A stretch of 64,000 nt of DNA from Arbacia lixula (Eukaryota > Echinodermata > Echinoidea > Arbacioida > Arbaciidae), in assembly GCA_963669155.1 (NCBI GenBank), contig OZ022593.1, forward strand, positions 5,906,368-5,970,367. The letters run 5' to 3'. Numbering within the stretch: the stretch's first letter is position 1; every line of letters starts with the position of its first letter. The notes under the pieces were generated by a model that searched no databases, was not told the DNA's origin, and saw nothing but the letters and a program-made list of their open reading frames with translations. This document shows, in pieces, positions 8,623 through 23,398 of the stretch. Position numbers and translations under genes: made by a program.

Positions 8623-10475
8623 GCTGACGCAAAGAATACCACAACTGAAGACCAAGTCTGCTTTTCCTCCCTCAGGAAGTGAGCATTTATTTGTCCTTTA
8701 ACACCAAAGAGATCTTTTTCAGAGTAGAAGTCATCGAGTAACAATCATATCCATATTCAGAATACACATGACTTTTTATATTTTCTTCCTCAATGGAAAA
8801 CAAAAATCAAATGCATTTACCTTCTTTCAGATGCACAATTCCCCCTTGATTTCATTTTTTTAAACGTTTGTTCATTCTACAATATGATACAAAATTCTTC
8901 GGTGATTATAGTAAACTAACTGTACAAACGGTGTAAGCATACTTCACTAATTAGGTTTTTGGCCAAGTCCACGATGTGTCTTCCTATAATCGTACCTCAA
9001 GACATAATGGCATCACCCCGGTTGGAAGGCGATTCTGCGTCTCCTTGCATGATAAATGTCCGGTAAACAACCTCATGACCTCGTCATCTACATGTTGTCA
9101 TGGTTACGGGAGACTCTGAAACCCACTACTTGTATATATTTAGCTAGAAACTACGCTTCATGTACCACTACCACACAATGAATATGTAGGTATATTCTCA
9201 CAGTCTACTTATTTCAATCTTCATTTTTTTTTTGGCTTACTTGTGAAGAGTTTCTAGTAATAATGCTACCTCCGTACCTACTAGTCAGCAGCAGATAGCA
9301 ATGGTTTCTGAAGAATGGAATACATGTACATACGAGATGGTCCAGAGGTTTAATCGGGTCTGAAATAATGTCACAACCTCGTAACGAAGACAGAAAGATA
9401 CAAATCACAGATCCTGTATTTGTATGGCAATTTGCAGGAGAGTTGAAACATGAAGGGGTCTTACAATAACATTCACAACTTCCATCATCTCAATCACACA
9501 TTTCTCACATATGCACTTTTAATTTTGAGCAGTTCCCAGTAAGCGTTTTTATTCGTCTCCTGAAAAATTGGCATATTGGTGCATGAATATAAGTTTCTCT
9601 CTTGCAAGATTATCTTGAATTGTACCTAGTCAGTTAAAAGCCAAAAACCTATTGTAAATATCAGTTTGCAACATCTCTGTTTCGTTCAGTTTTCTACTGT
9701 TATCTTAAAGATGTGAAAAGAGACTTGAAAGGTGCATAAAGCATTTTTTTTTGTACCAAATCATTTACTTATATGCTCTGGGGGTCTGACAGAAGTCAAT
9801 ATATGGTTAAAACCTGCAACAAAAGTTCACTGAAGTACAGGTTTCAAAAATATGGACTCGACCCATGATAAGAAATTCCAATTATATTATCCATGAACTT
9901 TTGTATTTGTTTACTCGATGAAGCTCGTCTTTCTAGGGGTTATCTATAAACGTACAAGTCAACGAACTACCAGGTATCACCGATTCTTAACCAGCTGTGA
10001 TAAAGTCACCTTCATAATGACACTTTTCACATTTATCCACTTACTGGGTCTGAAGGGCCAAGGCTACACAACTGAATCTTAGTGTAAAACATGGTCTTAA
10101 TACATGTACAAGCAAATTAGTATGTATTTGTATGTTCTAGCTTCCAATTGAATTTCATGGTATATTAATCTATCAAGTCTTGAAATCCCACTCTACTAAC
10201 TTGGGGGAGTTTGTTGCCTGTAAACAATTTTGTAATGTACATCCACTTAAAACACCTCTGGCGGAAGATATATACTTGTAATAAGATTCGATTTCAAATC
10301 TGATCAAATTTCCCAAATGAGCTAGATTCACACAGAATTGTGTTCCAGCACTATACCGGTACATGCATTCCCCTGTAACATTCGTTCTTTGCACTTTAAT
10401 TTTTCACTCTTCTATCCCTCCCCTCTCTCTTTCAATAACCACCACCAATCCTAAACTTGTACACACGCACATTTC

Positions 10476-10477
<2 letters not shown>

Positions 10478-10512
<35 letters not shown>
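10478..10512 (+). repeat. CA microsatellite
   Basis: About 15 uninterrupted ACA repeats followed by degenerate CA sequence. Confidence 0.95.
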
Positions 10513-10514
<2 letters not shown>

Positions 10515-12294
10515 CCATACAAACACATGCACACATCAGTATTATAAGTATTGAAAATTCCACATGGGCTGCAGTAGCCTCCAGAAACGTTTTGAAGGGC
10601 CCCTTGATTATATAACACAAGAACCTCTGTACTGCCCCCTTCACTGTACCCCTCGCCCCTGTCTACACCCCTCCATTCCTCTTTTTAAATATCAGCAGTG
10701 CAATCCTACTTTAACATACACTCATCTCAAATGAAATCTGGAATATCCAAGCTACAGAGGGAAATGCATCTCAGAAAAGACACTAACAAAAGCTGACTGG
10801 TACTTTGAAACAACGCATGACAAAAAAATGAGGTACATGTATTTCCACTTCAGAAACCACTGCTATATTCAACAACTATCGTTTCATATTGTTTGACTAT
10901 TTATTCCTTGTATGGTTCAAGCTTTGACTGTAGACACATGACAAATGAAATATTGGAATACAATTCTGAAAAGAAGTCCACACGCACAAATCACTTGATA
11001 AGATCTTCATACTACATTAAAGGCTACTCAGAAAGTCGAAATAAAAATCTAAACACGACTCGTTTGTTATGTTCTAGCAAGGACAGCACACAGGTAGGCC
11101 CCCAATTCTTTTTCAACATTTGAACTTAAAGAGATAAAAAAAAAAATCAAATTAACAAACAGGACTGGAAAGAAGAAACATGCCATATTTAAAACTGATT
11201 CGATCACAATGAGAAAGTAATACATTGTATTTGAGTAGCTCTACATTGCAACAGTCCAATCTCTATCGCACTATGCTGTAGACTGTTGATATCAAAGTCA
11301 TTGCTCAAGCTCAATGTGTATTGAGTCGTACAAGGCTCCAGTGAATCATGCCTCTCAAGTTAAATCCATCCATACAGAATGTTCAATCTTCATTAACTAC
11401 TCACATTTGATACATACAGACAGACGGACAGACAGACAGACACTGCAGATGCCTGCTGGTGCTAAAAAAAGAGGTTTTGACACATTCATATCTCTGGTCA
11501 GTCGCATGAGCGGGACCTGACCTTAGCGTCATTATTACACGTGAAAATAAAGTTTGCTTATATCTACACACAGTCACAGAAGTATTTATCTCACTTATAA
11601 TATTTTACCTTGATAAAAAAAAAAAAATTATATCACACAACATCTTTTTTTTCCATTTATACGTCAGGCAAATAAAAAAAGAAACGTTTGTACAAGAAAA
11701 TGATTACATGACAATTAAGTGTTTCAATATATGCTACTCATACATTATTGTCATACTTTTCATGCTATTTATGTTATATCTGTACAAGTTTCAAAATTAT
11801 ACCATGGGAAAATTATTTATAGAACATAGTAATTTCCCAGTATTCAACCATGGTAATATGCATATCGAAAAAAAAAGAAACTCAGCAAAGAATGCATGAT
11901 ACAACATCGAGATATAATTACATATATGTTTTGAATAAGTTATCAATTTATGCTGACCTACTATCTCTACTTTCATACACAAATACAGTATCATACTTTT
12001 AAAATTGCTTCATAAGGATTTTTGCATAAAAGAATACCCGAAATACTCGACTACGTAGAAAAGGCTACCAGAGAGGAATCAAGACCTATTCAGACTGTTC
12101 CCGCCTACTTCACACTACAAACACAGACTATGGAGCAATATTCACCATCAACAGCTTGCCCATTTCATTTAGCAGACCAGAATGATGGGTGAAAACCTGG
12201 ATGCAAGGACAAGCCACACATGCCTAGCATGGTATGGGACTGGGACTGCCATGGATTCACTATCTAGGACTTCTGGAGCGGGTCACTATCATGG

Positions 12295-12580
12295 GTAGAT
12301 TCACAATCTGTGACGATCGGATTAAAGCATTTTCTGTGATATATGGACTATCTGTAACAATTGGAGGGATTCAATCTCTGTGACAATTGAGTGATTCATT
12401 ATCTGTGACAACTGGAGTAATTCACTATCTGTGATAATTGGAGTAATTCACTCTCTGTGACAATTGGATTGGTTCACTACATGTGACGTATGTATGGATT
12501 CAGTCATGAATTGATGCATTAAATAACCATTAGTGATATACAGATTGATTTCCGATCTGTGATTTCAACCTGGATTGAGT
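12295..12580 (+). repeat. Diverged ~31-bp tandem repeat
   Basis: The unit ATTCACTATCTGTGACAATT plus GGAGT recurs about seven times with point differences between 12295 and 12580. No reading frame runs through it. Confidence 0.85.
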
Positions 12581-15500
12581 GAGTCTGTGAGAAGTGGAAT
12601 AATGCACGGTCGATATGTTGACCTACCGGTAACAACTTAAAGATGTCACCGCTCGTGAGTAGTTTGCTCTGGTAAAGTGGCAGAGTGTTGATACCAAAGC
12701 TAACAAATGTACGCTTCATCTCTTGAATACCACCCCCTTTCATTCCAATAACTCATTTTACAAACCCTCCATGCAGTAGATCCATTAAAATCATATTTGC
12801 AAAAATTAGCTTCCGTATTTGATAGAAAAAAGTATGTTGAATTCAATGCAAAGCAACGACTCGTAAGCCAGGAATTAAAACACATTCACAAAACAAGACA
12901 TTCCCCATCAACAAATATCACTTCTTCTATCAGTGCAAGACACAAAACCCCTGAATCCACCTCAAAACATTTAAGGTACTAAAGTCTTAACAGATTTGTC
13001 TTTCCAACCCCCGACTGTAAATAGCCATTGGCAGAATTTAACATGAGGAGCTTTAAACCGTTCGAACGAAGGCCATAACAAATTCAAATTGCAGAAATCC
13101 TTGTATAATTCTACCCTTAGTGTAAGTGAGGTCATACAGTGTACTGCCTTCTCTCAATCAGCAATAAAGGCGACAATTACGTGTCTTTTGATTAACTTAG
13201 ATCATATAGCAGAATGCTGAACATAATTGATGTTACAGGAAACTTTTCAAAATTTCCATTGAATTACCACACATAATAGTGTGCACTCTTCAAGGTTGTG
13301 TGTTGTCATATTCTTCTCAAAATGTGTCACATCTTTGCTTTTCTACAAGTTATACAAATGAAGTTTGAAATGGGTCAATTAACAATGCCCAGTATCCAAG
13401 TAGTTCATATCTACGTTGTGCATGGTGTAAGTGTTGCTATGGTAACAAACTGGATAACTGGTTGCCTTGTACTCTGAACACAATGGACAACACTGCCAAT
13501 GTCCAGATTAATGGAATACACTACTCATTACTGTTTTTCAACAACCTCATCCTATTTATATCATTGTGCTTTACCATAAAGCAGGATTAATAAGTTTTAA
13601 TCTTGATTTTTAAATCTTTTCTCGTGCACAAACCCTTTCCCTTTAGCCGGTTTGACCTGCAAATCATATACATGTATTTCACATACACAGGTACAAGTCC
13701 ATGCAAATAAAATTTCTCCATATATTCATTTCACCACACATGTTCACTTGGTTGACGATGTTGAAGAATTGAAACACCGAAGGAGAAGAATAGTGCACAG
13801 CATGCGTTAGATGTGGTATGCATAATAAATGAACTAGGTACATGACCTGCATGACCCGTTTCCACTTCAACTTAAATCTTTGCATTGTTCACATAAAGCC
13901 AGACATGTTTTTTTTTAAATAAAACAAAAAGAAAATTGAACGGGTTGTAATGTGGTGATGATAATAGTAATAGGATTACACATCTAAAGTACCTACAATG
14001 TCGCTACCATGCAAAGTGTTTCGTTTTTCTTTTCTTTCTACAATATACAACTATATACACACAAAGTTGTCACTTTTTGACGCCACGAGGGCGCCGCAAC
14101 GCACCGGAGCCTTGCGGCCAGCAGAAGGGGGGTATTGAAAGACCTCTTGTGCAGTGTTCACACAGTGGGACACATTGCTCAGCACACAAGACCTCCATAC
14201 TTCGCCTCGTCATCAACGGTCTTCAACCCCCGTCTGTACATGCAACTTACCGGCATAATCATATGCGCTCGTAAGTCTCATACATACCGGTACTTCCCCC
14301 AAGGATTACAAGTTCAAATATATATAGATATATAAATGTGTATTTTTTTCCATTAGAAGTATGATTACATGTTTTTATTTTGTTTACATCATTCATCATG
14401 TCATATATTTCTACAGGAGCCAAGCTTGTGACTCGTGCTTTATATAAACCTACCTCATGAATATTGCTAACATAAACATTGACCCAGCCATGGTTCTACG
14501 AACGCTCCGCAGCTGATGCCAGAGCTCTGAGATCACTCGCTACCTGATTAACGTCATAACGCATCCATCGTGCTGGTAGCAGCAGACTAACTGTACTACC
14601 ACACCACTACGTCCGGGCGCGGAGCTCGGTTTTTCTCTCTGGCTCTGCTCGGCTACGTTACAAATTGACGATGAGGAATTGGAAACACACATAAAGACAG
14701 GCTGAAGGGAGCTGCACCCTGCCCCAGCCACGGTACAAACATCGGTCACCAAATAACAGACAACGAAAAAAGGAAACGGTATGTTAGCTCCCACTACCAG
14801 GCAGTGTAGCTGCAGCATTCCAGACAACAAATTTCCTGCTTTTGCTTTGCTTTTTAGTTTCGATTTGAACCTACGTCCAGTTCATTCTGCTCTGATACCT
14901 TGAAGCTTGCAAACGGTCCGCAAACTATGTTGAGTTTATGTTGCTAATTGGTAACTTGAAGCTCTGCAATATTATCTTTCTTAGCTTTTTTATCGAACAA
15001 ACTGCATCACTAAAACATATGCGAATACGTCGCGTCAAATCTCTCGCTAAATCCTCTCCTTATATCTGACATGATTACAACATTGCACAATAAATTCAAA
15101 ATGTCAACACTCTCCTATAGAACCTGGAGAATATTTGCTCCAGATGTTACATGGTTTCAGGAAACGGCTTCCTCTACTCACTCACATACTCGGGGCTTCC
15201 TCACCGCATCACATCGATGGCTATCAGTAAGATTAGCGTGGGATCGCTGTCTCTCCACAAGGAGACGTCATTATCGACAAACTTGAGTGGGACAACCTTG
15301 TGTTATTCAAATTTACAAGAATAAAGAATGGGGCGTGAGGACTCCAGTATGTGCATGCTACATCCTCACTGAATATGCAGCATCACCAATCATAAGTGGC
15401 CAAGTATCCTACAAAGGCATTTTTGTCATTCCTCTTAACTGGAAATGCTATACAATAATGCAATGCACTCATAGAAAACAATATTTACCACGGTATAGAT

Positions 15501-16564
15501 CATACATCCGTGACATCAAGCCGTCACATGTCGTCAGTTTAAACTTAGTTGTATTACTCATCAGCTTAATTAGTATCTGCTAAAAAAACATTGTCTCATG
15601 GTATTCTTCCATTTGCCGGATGTTCCGGGTGCTGCAGCCTGGAAGTATTCAACCATAGTCTGCTGCCCTCAAGTGGTGAATCAATGAGCGTTCTTCTTGA
15701 GGTGTTGGTGTGGTGGGACACTGCCTGTCCCGCTGGCAGCCAAGTATGGTTTATCCGTACCACACATGGCACGAGGCAGGCATGTATCTGTCAGCAGGTG
15801 GTGGTGGTGGGGGAGGGGAGGGGACGGTCGGAGGGGTGGTGTGCTGCAGTGAACCGCCTCCCGCGAGAGCTCCAGTTGTGCTGATGACTCATGGGATACG
15901 TTGCGGGGAACGTCTCTTCCTGCTGTCACCGTCTCCACACCTGACGCAGCGCGACACAACCATCACCCTGACAACCCGCACTGAGGATTACAACCACCCC
16001 TCACTTTCCCTTTTCCTTATCCTATCTTCCCGTTTCTTTGTCCTTTTGTTCACCCCACATGGCACAATAAGTAGTTTAACCCTGTCTTTCCTGCTCAGTG
16101 GGTAGAGAAAAGAAAGCAAAAAAAACAAACCCAGGCCACAAACTCGCGGTTCGCTACGTTCTCATCATTCGAAGGTGACTAGGCTGGGGGTAAGGATTGG
16201 AGCAGAGGGGAGGGGAGGGGGGTCCCAAAAAACTTGCATTTAATCTACAAGCACAGCCAAGACACCCCCCTTCATCGCCCAATATCAGTTTCAGGGCTGG
16301 GATATACATTCCAAACCATGAGAATGTGGAAGGGGAGGAGTGGGCTGACGGCAGGGAATGGTGAGGGTGTCATAAAAATTGGAGAGGCAGGGATAGGGCG
16401 AAAGGGGGTGGGGGGGGGGTGAAAGGAGGATGGGAAGGGGGGGGGGCTAGGGGCCAGATTGTGGCAAGATTAGACCCATTACAAATCAAGCCATGAAGCA
16501 GGTGAATACAGGAGTCTGGATGGGGCAAGGGGCAGTTATTAAGACATCAGCCCATAGTTATTGA

Positions 16565-16620
16565 GTGGGTGGGTGGGTGAATGAGCGAGTGAGTGAGTGA
16601 GTGGTGGGGGGGAGGGGGAG
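16565..16620 (+). repeat. G-rich simple repeat next to the gene B stop codon
   Basis: GGGTGGGTGGG and (GAGT)n and GGGG runs lie just downstream of the gene B stop on its minus strand, so the start of the 3' UTR transcript would be C/A-rich. Confidence 0.9.
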
Positions 16621-16625
16621 GGTCA

Positions 16626-16738
16626 TTACGACCCCTTGTTGTTGGGTTGGGACGGGGCGTCCTTGCGGGGAGGCATCTTCTCATTCTCCTTGTCCAGGCC
16701 CTTGGCTTCCTCAAAGCCGCTGATCTTCTGACCAATCG
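16626..16738 (-). CDS. PPP3CA: Calcineurin A, last coding exon (autoinhibitory segment and stop)
   Basis: The acceptor CTATCCCTGCAG joins to the G carried over from 17432 to give Ala. The exon encodes AIGQKISGFEEAKGLDKENE, then KMPPRKDAPSQPNNKGS and TAA at 16626-16628. The FEEAKGLD...E-[KR]-MPPRKD core is the calcineurin autoinhibitory peptide, which occupies the active site at low Ca2+. After it only 11 residues remain, whereas vertebrate proteins carry a longer Ser/Thr/Asn-rich tail. The optional ATVEAIEADE exon known from vertebrates before this segment was looked for in the adjacent intron and not found. Confidence 0.95.
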
Positions 16739-17431
16739 CTGCAGGGATAGGGAAAGAGAAAGAGCAAGAGAGAGAGAGACAGAGAGACAGACATTAAGAT
16801 TTGAATTTGAATTTGAATTTTAACCTATTCTCAAATACTAAGCAGATTCAATCAAAGTCATGCAAATGTTACTTACACATAGTGGTAGAATTGTAAGAAA
16901 TCCTGTGCGTAGTGTTGTCAATATTGAAGAAGTTATGTACTGTATTTACTTTGTGTATTCTTACGTATTTATGATATTGTATAACTCTCATACCTCATGA
17001 GGGCGAAGGCCTTTCTAGAGCAAAACGACCACTATTTGGCTTTTAAATTGGCAACACTATTTTTTTTCTCAAATGAAATTTTTATGAAGAAACCAATGTA
17101 AACTCCATTGAAAATTAATAAAACATCAAAATCATTTCAGCAAAAATCATGCCAATTTGAAGAGCAAATGAGAGATTTCAACCTTTTCAGCGAGTTGCCA
17201 ATTTGAAGTTTTAGTGCCCATTTGCCTCTTATCTTGCTTTGAAAAATCATTACAAAGGTAATACATATCACTAAATGCCCCAAATGGATACATCTCGTGC
17301 AGAAATGTATGCTCTTTCAGGTGATGAGTCTTTTATCATTTTTAAAAGTTTATATCAATAGTTACAGCCCCAAACCACCTATTTGTGGTACTTGGTCCTG
17401 GATGGGTTAATAAAATCTTTTCTGTACTTAC
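16739..17431. other. Calcineurin A intron before the last exon
   Basis: 693 bp, AT-rich, with a short GA run (16748-16792) and an (GAATTT)n stretch at 16799-16822. No exon was seen, including no counterpart of the vertebrate optional exon. Confidence 0.75.
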
Positions 17432-17529
17432 CTGTTTGCAGCGTCCTCTTGCCTCCAGACAGAGCTCCGACTGGCAGCATTCCTGATGGGGTGAGTCCCT
17501 TCAGAGTCAGCACGCTCTCACTCTCCTCC
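17432..17529 (-). CDS. PPP3CA: Calcineurin A exon: post-calmodulin-binding segment
   Basis: 98 nt; the acceptor GTGGTGTCCAG supplies the G completing Arg, and the donor is GTAAGT (17426-17431), phase 1. It encodes [20 protein letters not shown] followed by [12 protein letters not shown], nearly identical to the segment linking the calmodulin-binding helix to the autoinhibitory peptide in animal calcineurin A proteins. The adjoining intron begins at once with a tandem repeat (17534-17862). Confidence 0.95.
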
Positions 17530-17533
17530 CTGG

Positions 17534-17862
17534 ACACCACAAAGACACAAAAGCCCCGTTCACATACCAGACATAGGATAATACCGCTATTATTACTGAT
17601 GCACGTCGGTAAGAAAGTTTCCCTCATAGACAAAAATGCCCCGTTCAGATACCAGACACAGGATAATATCATTATTATTATTAATGATGCACGTCAGTAA
17701 GAAAGTTTCCACAAAGACACAAAAGTCCCATTCAGATACCATCATCATGGTAATACCGCCATCATTACCGATGCACTTTGGTGTGAAAAAAGCCCCGTTC
17801 ATATACCATCATCATAATAATACTGCCATTATTGCCGATGCACGTCGGTAGGAAAGTTTCAA
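17534..17862 (+). repeat. Four-copy tandem repeat abutting a calcineurin A exon
   Basis: The unit ACACAAAAGCCCCGTTCA, CATACCAGACA and GATGCACGTCGGTAAGAAAG recurs from about 17548, 17634, 17719 and 17788, spacing 69-86 bp. The first copy starts only a few bases inside the intron, so the polypyrimidine tract and acceptor (17528-17545 on the minus strand) overlap the edge of the array. Confidence 0.85.
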
Positions 17863-17877
17863 GTAAGCCTCCGAATA

Positions 17878-18200
17878 TGATACTGACATTTTAAACTTTG
17901 TGGAGCAAGTCCCTTTAATTTAGACATGTGGGACTAAGCTGGGGGCACAATGTTATACCTCGTGGTGGGTAAGACAAAGGTGACATTTTAAACTTTGTGG
18001 AGCGAGTCCCTTTAAATTGACATGTGGGACTAAGCTGGGGGAAAAGGGTTAACACCTGTTGGTGGGTAAGATAAAGAGGTGACATTTTAAACTTTGTTGA
18101 GCAAGTCTCTTTAAGAAGAGACCAGCAGTTGGATGGTAAGACTTTGGGCGATGATACTGACATTTTCAGACATGTGGGACTAAGCTGGGGGGAAAAGGGT
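17878..18200 (+). repeat. Tandem repeat of about 98 bp
   Basis: GACATTTTAAACTTTGTGGA and GACATGTGGGACTAAGCTGG recur at about 17885, 17980, 18076 and 18152 with GTGGTGGGTAAGA linkers. It directly follows the previous array but has an unrelated unit. Confidence 0.85.
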
Positions 18201-19737
<1,537 letters not shown>

Positions 19738-20642
19738 TTATTGACTGATTAATTTACCATACACAGGGAAAACCACCCTTATGGCATGCTGATTCATAAA
19801 TCACCGGAAAAATTACAATCAGGAGTTTGTAGAAATTTGGTAAACGAGCAGTAAGAAAGTTATGGATAGTTGAGTATATGATTGTGGTAAAGTGAGCATC
19901 ATCAGAATTTGTGCACTCATAATGTGTGTCTGCATCATCACCAAACTGACAAAAGAGCTAGCCATTGTCTGATCCAGGAAGTTGAAATCACTTCTTCATC
20001 AGACCAAAACAAGCAAATATTGAGCTAGTTCCTCCGTCCACTATATAGCTTGCTATTCGTCAGTTTAGCCCAAGGTTTGGGGGATGTGTCCCAACCCAGG
20101 CTGATTAAGATGCAAATCATTGTTTTTTGTGATTCCAATAGCTAACCCGACCAGATATACGCAAACTTTTTTTGTCAATTTGGTGTGATGGAGATGAACA
20201 TATAAGGCAAACTGGGCATGGCCAATGCCGTGTGACAGTGACAGGAATCATTTTAGGATTTATCTGTCAGTTTCCTTTCCAACTCATATCCATTTTTCCG
20301 AAATATCCATTCAGATTTTGCTCTACCAATCCTAACGGTACACATGGCAATAGAGAATGTAATGTTATGAACAAGACCCACAGTATGAACAAGGAGATAT
20401 AAAAAGAACATGAAGTGTTTGTTCACATTCAACCCGATTCACATCAAGAACAACACATGGGCCTCATCGGGGGGCTTCCACTCACTCAAACCTCAATCGA
20501 GGCTGACCTCTGCCAATACCTGTGCAACTCCAAACTTGTATTTGCTCTGAAGAATGAACACTGAGTTTACGTTTGGAACATTCATTGCGCTCACATATCC
20601 AATCATCGACTTACAATTGAGTAACAAAGTCATGTCGTCATA

Positions 20643-20806
20643 TGAGCATGTTGTCAAGACAACTGGTTCTAAACAAAATCACATTATCGGTCCGATATTG
20701 TCTAGTGGGCCAGCTTCGGGCACTCTTAATTAGAGTCCCCGCTGTGATCACAGCTACTTGCTCTACCCGCATAGTTTTGAACCAGTTGTCTCGACAATTA
20801 TGCTCA
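20643..20806. mobile_element. Foldback element with ~32-bp inverted ends
   Basis: The left end TGAGCATGTTGTCAAGACAA, CTGGTTCTAAAC (20643-20674) is matched by the right end GTTTTGAACCAGTTGTCTCG, ACAATTATGCTCA (20774-20806) with a few mismatches. The core of about 100 bp is GC-richer and non-coding. Confidence 0.85.
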
Positions 20807-20869
20807 AATTACGTCACACTTTGGTAGTCTATAGTGTTTATAGGAGGGGGAGTCAGATTGTACTTTCCT

Positions 20870-21355
20870 CCCATGGTACCACTGTTGCTCCCCCCCCCCC
20901 CCCATCTTCTCTCCACCCCTACCCCTTCCACACACACACACGCCCCCTATCAATCTATGCCCCCCATTTCGAAGTAATATGCCCATGCAGTTAGTGTGTG
21001 GAACTCGTATTAGGGGCATAGGCTGCAATACTGGTACCAGTGTTGTCCCCAACCCCCCCCCCCCCCCCAATCTACCTCACCCCTTCCACACACACACACA
21101 ACCCCTACTAATCTATGCCCCCCATTTCCCAGTAATATGCCCATGCAGAAAGTGTGTGGGACTCGTAGTAGGGGCATAGGCTGCAATACTGGTACCATTG
21201 TTGCCCCCTCCCCCCTCCCAATCTTCTCTCCACCCCCACCCCTTCCACACATACACACACCCCCTACTAATCTATGCCCCCCATTTCCCGGTAATATGCC
21301 CATGCAGAGAGTGTGTGGGACTCGTAGTAGGGGCACAGGATGCAATACTGGGTCA
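20870..21355 (+). repeat. Three-copy tandem repeat of about 158 bp
   Basis: The marker ATGCCCCCCATTTC recurs at about 20956, 21114 and 21273, followed each time by AATATGCCCATGCAG, GTGTGTGG and AGGGGCATAGGCTGCAATAC. A variable C run and a CA run sit inside each unit. Frames reading across it on both strands are repeat artefacts. Confidence 0.92.
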
Positions 21356-22561
21356 GGCATATCAAACATTCATGAATCATCACGCCACGACCCGAGCCAA
21401 CAAACCACAGATTGGGCACGATTCCCAGCACCAATCACCATGGCAACACACGATTATGGCTACCGACCTGTCTTTTTTATCCCCTTCCATAATGAAATTA
21501 AAAAAAATTGATATGAAGGTGGTGAAGAAGGGGGGGGGGATTATGTCTCCAATTTCAGGAAGCTTAAGCATCGACACTCTTCTCTTGATAGTGTACTTTA
21601 AAGGTTACAAATATATTCCACAGTTACCGTTTCTTTTTTGTGTGTTGTTTACTTCAGGTGCATTCCAGCAAGCCCATATACATGTACAGCAACTTACAGG
21701 CCCTAGGTAGTACTAGTGCAAAATACAGACATTTAGAGAATAAACTTTCCTTATCAGCATTTGAAAAAACATGACAATATGATTTGTCTTCCATGATTCA
21801 TTTGATCTAAATTGTTTTTTAAAATATAAATCAATTATGTATGCAAATTGTATGCATGTCTTTCAAGGAATATTTTACCTTGTCTGAGGTTTCTTAGAGT
21901 AGCAACGACCTATAGATACAGAGTGCATACAGGTGAATGCTGTAACTCATTACCATGCACTTACAGAAAAAGATGAAAATACATTACGAAAACAGCTTAT
22001 ATTAGGATGCTGTCTTGCAGTGTTCAAACTTAAAATGTTTATGCCAATCAAAATGTCAATACATTTATTCTTTCACATCAGACTTGCTGCTAACAAATGT
22101 AATTTATGCAGTATACTTTGTCACGATTCAACCTTATATCTGGGATCGTATGGCTCCTTCAACGGCGCTTTGAACTCTGCAAAACTGTCAATCCTCTGGT
22201 AAGCCGCAAAGTTTTAAGACTGATATTACATCAAGAGATACATTTATAAAGCCTATCGCGCAGAACGAGTGAAAGCTACACGTAGTAGCTTCCAATCATT
22301 GCAATATTGATCAAGTGGTGAGAGGAGTTTTTGCATTTTAATGGCGCGGAGGTGTTTACGGGTTCCTGGCCCCACCTCTGACTGATCGCAGCAATGTGAA
22401 ATCTCACACCGCCTGATGGAATATTTACCCAGACGAGATAAGGTGCTGGTAAAAAGGAAATGTGACCAGGGAAAAAATTAAAAATGGATTTGCTGAGGCA
22501 GCTTGTCAAGCCTCTACTGTCCTGAAACGGACAGCCGGAACCATGTAATGCATTACATCCT

Positions 22562-22932
22562 ATTAAAGGGATACTTCACCCGGAAATTAAGTTTCTTTCA
22601 ATAAAAGCTGATACATGAAAGAAACATATTAGTGAAGGTTTAATGAAAATCAAAGGATAAGAAAGTTATGATCTTTTAATTTTTTTTGTTTTGTGACATC
22701 ACATGCGAGGTGCTCTCCCATTCGTTGTGTATATTTTTTTTTCAAAATTGAGCATTTCCTCCAAGAAATATGCATTTGTTTACATGTCATTTGATATATC
22801 ATTGTTCCATTGTCAAAAACAGAAAAAAAACTTTTTTTGTAATTTGACGATTTTCGTGAATTCTTCACATACGTTTCTTTCATGTTCCTGCTTGTATTGA
22901 AACCAACTTATCTCCAGGGTGAACTATCTCGT
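22562..22932. mobile_element. Family II foldback element (complete copy)
   Basis: The left end AAAGGGATACTTCACCCGGA, AATTAAGTT is complementary to the right end AACCAACTTATCTCCAGGGT, GAACTATC. Internal blocks AAAGGATAAGAAAGTTATGA and GACATCACATGCGAGGTGCT recur at 4195-4370 and 46331-46826. Its right end touches the left end of a family III copy. Confidence 0.87.
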
Positions 22933-23349
22933 TGAAGACAGGGTGTCCCTTTTGCAAGTCAAAAAAAAGATTGTAAAAAGCATGGAAATGAAAGAAGATA
23001 CGGTATCAAATAATAGAGCTGGAAACTGACTTTAAGCGAAATTATAGCCATCACAAGATTTTGAGATATTGGGCGGGTGGTCCGAAACCTGAAGCCTAGA
23101 GACCGCAGTGAGCTATGGTCCGCACCAAAGTGCATGCGTTCAATGGGAGCATGCCTGCAGTGCACACTGACAGGGGCAATACGATTGTGAATGTAGACTA
23201 TGAATGCTGTTTCAAATGTAAACATCCATAGTTTTTCACTATTCCTGAAGAGATTCATGAAGCTATGACTGAGTTTCCACACACGTTATCATTAGGGTAT
23301 ACTAGTGATTCCTGCCAAGTTTTATGACTCTTCGAAATGGGAAACTATG
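22932..23349. mobile_element. Family III foldback element
   Basis: Starts GAAGACAGGGTGTCCCTTTT, GCAAGTC. It contains CAATGGGAGCATGCCTGCAG and AGATTCATGAAGCTATGACT, and ends near ATTCCTGCCAAGTTTTATGA, CTCTTCGAAATGGGAAAC, the diverged complementary end. Confidence 0.82.
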
Positions 23350-23398
23350 TTTTTAAGGAAACTTGCTCACAGGTGCTCTTTATGGCATTCAGGGGACA

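Larger units (their letters stand above)
4522..16625. other. Intergenic region between gene A (5' end) and gene B (3' end)
   Basis: Both genes lie on the minus strand, so this 12 kb must contain the 3' UTR of gene B (next to 16626) and probably the promoter and 5' UTR of gene A (near 4522-6300). No coding exon was found. A minus-strand open frame at 5774-6253 has no recognised similarity and could be 5' UTR sequence. The left half is packed with repeats, listed separately. 8900-16000 is mostly unique AT-rich sequence with small CA, GACA and CT tracts. One AATAAA on the minus strand (14374-14379) is a possible but unsupported polyadenylation signal for gene B. Confidence 0.6.
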
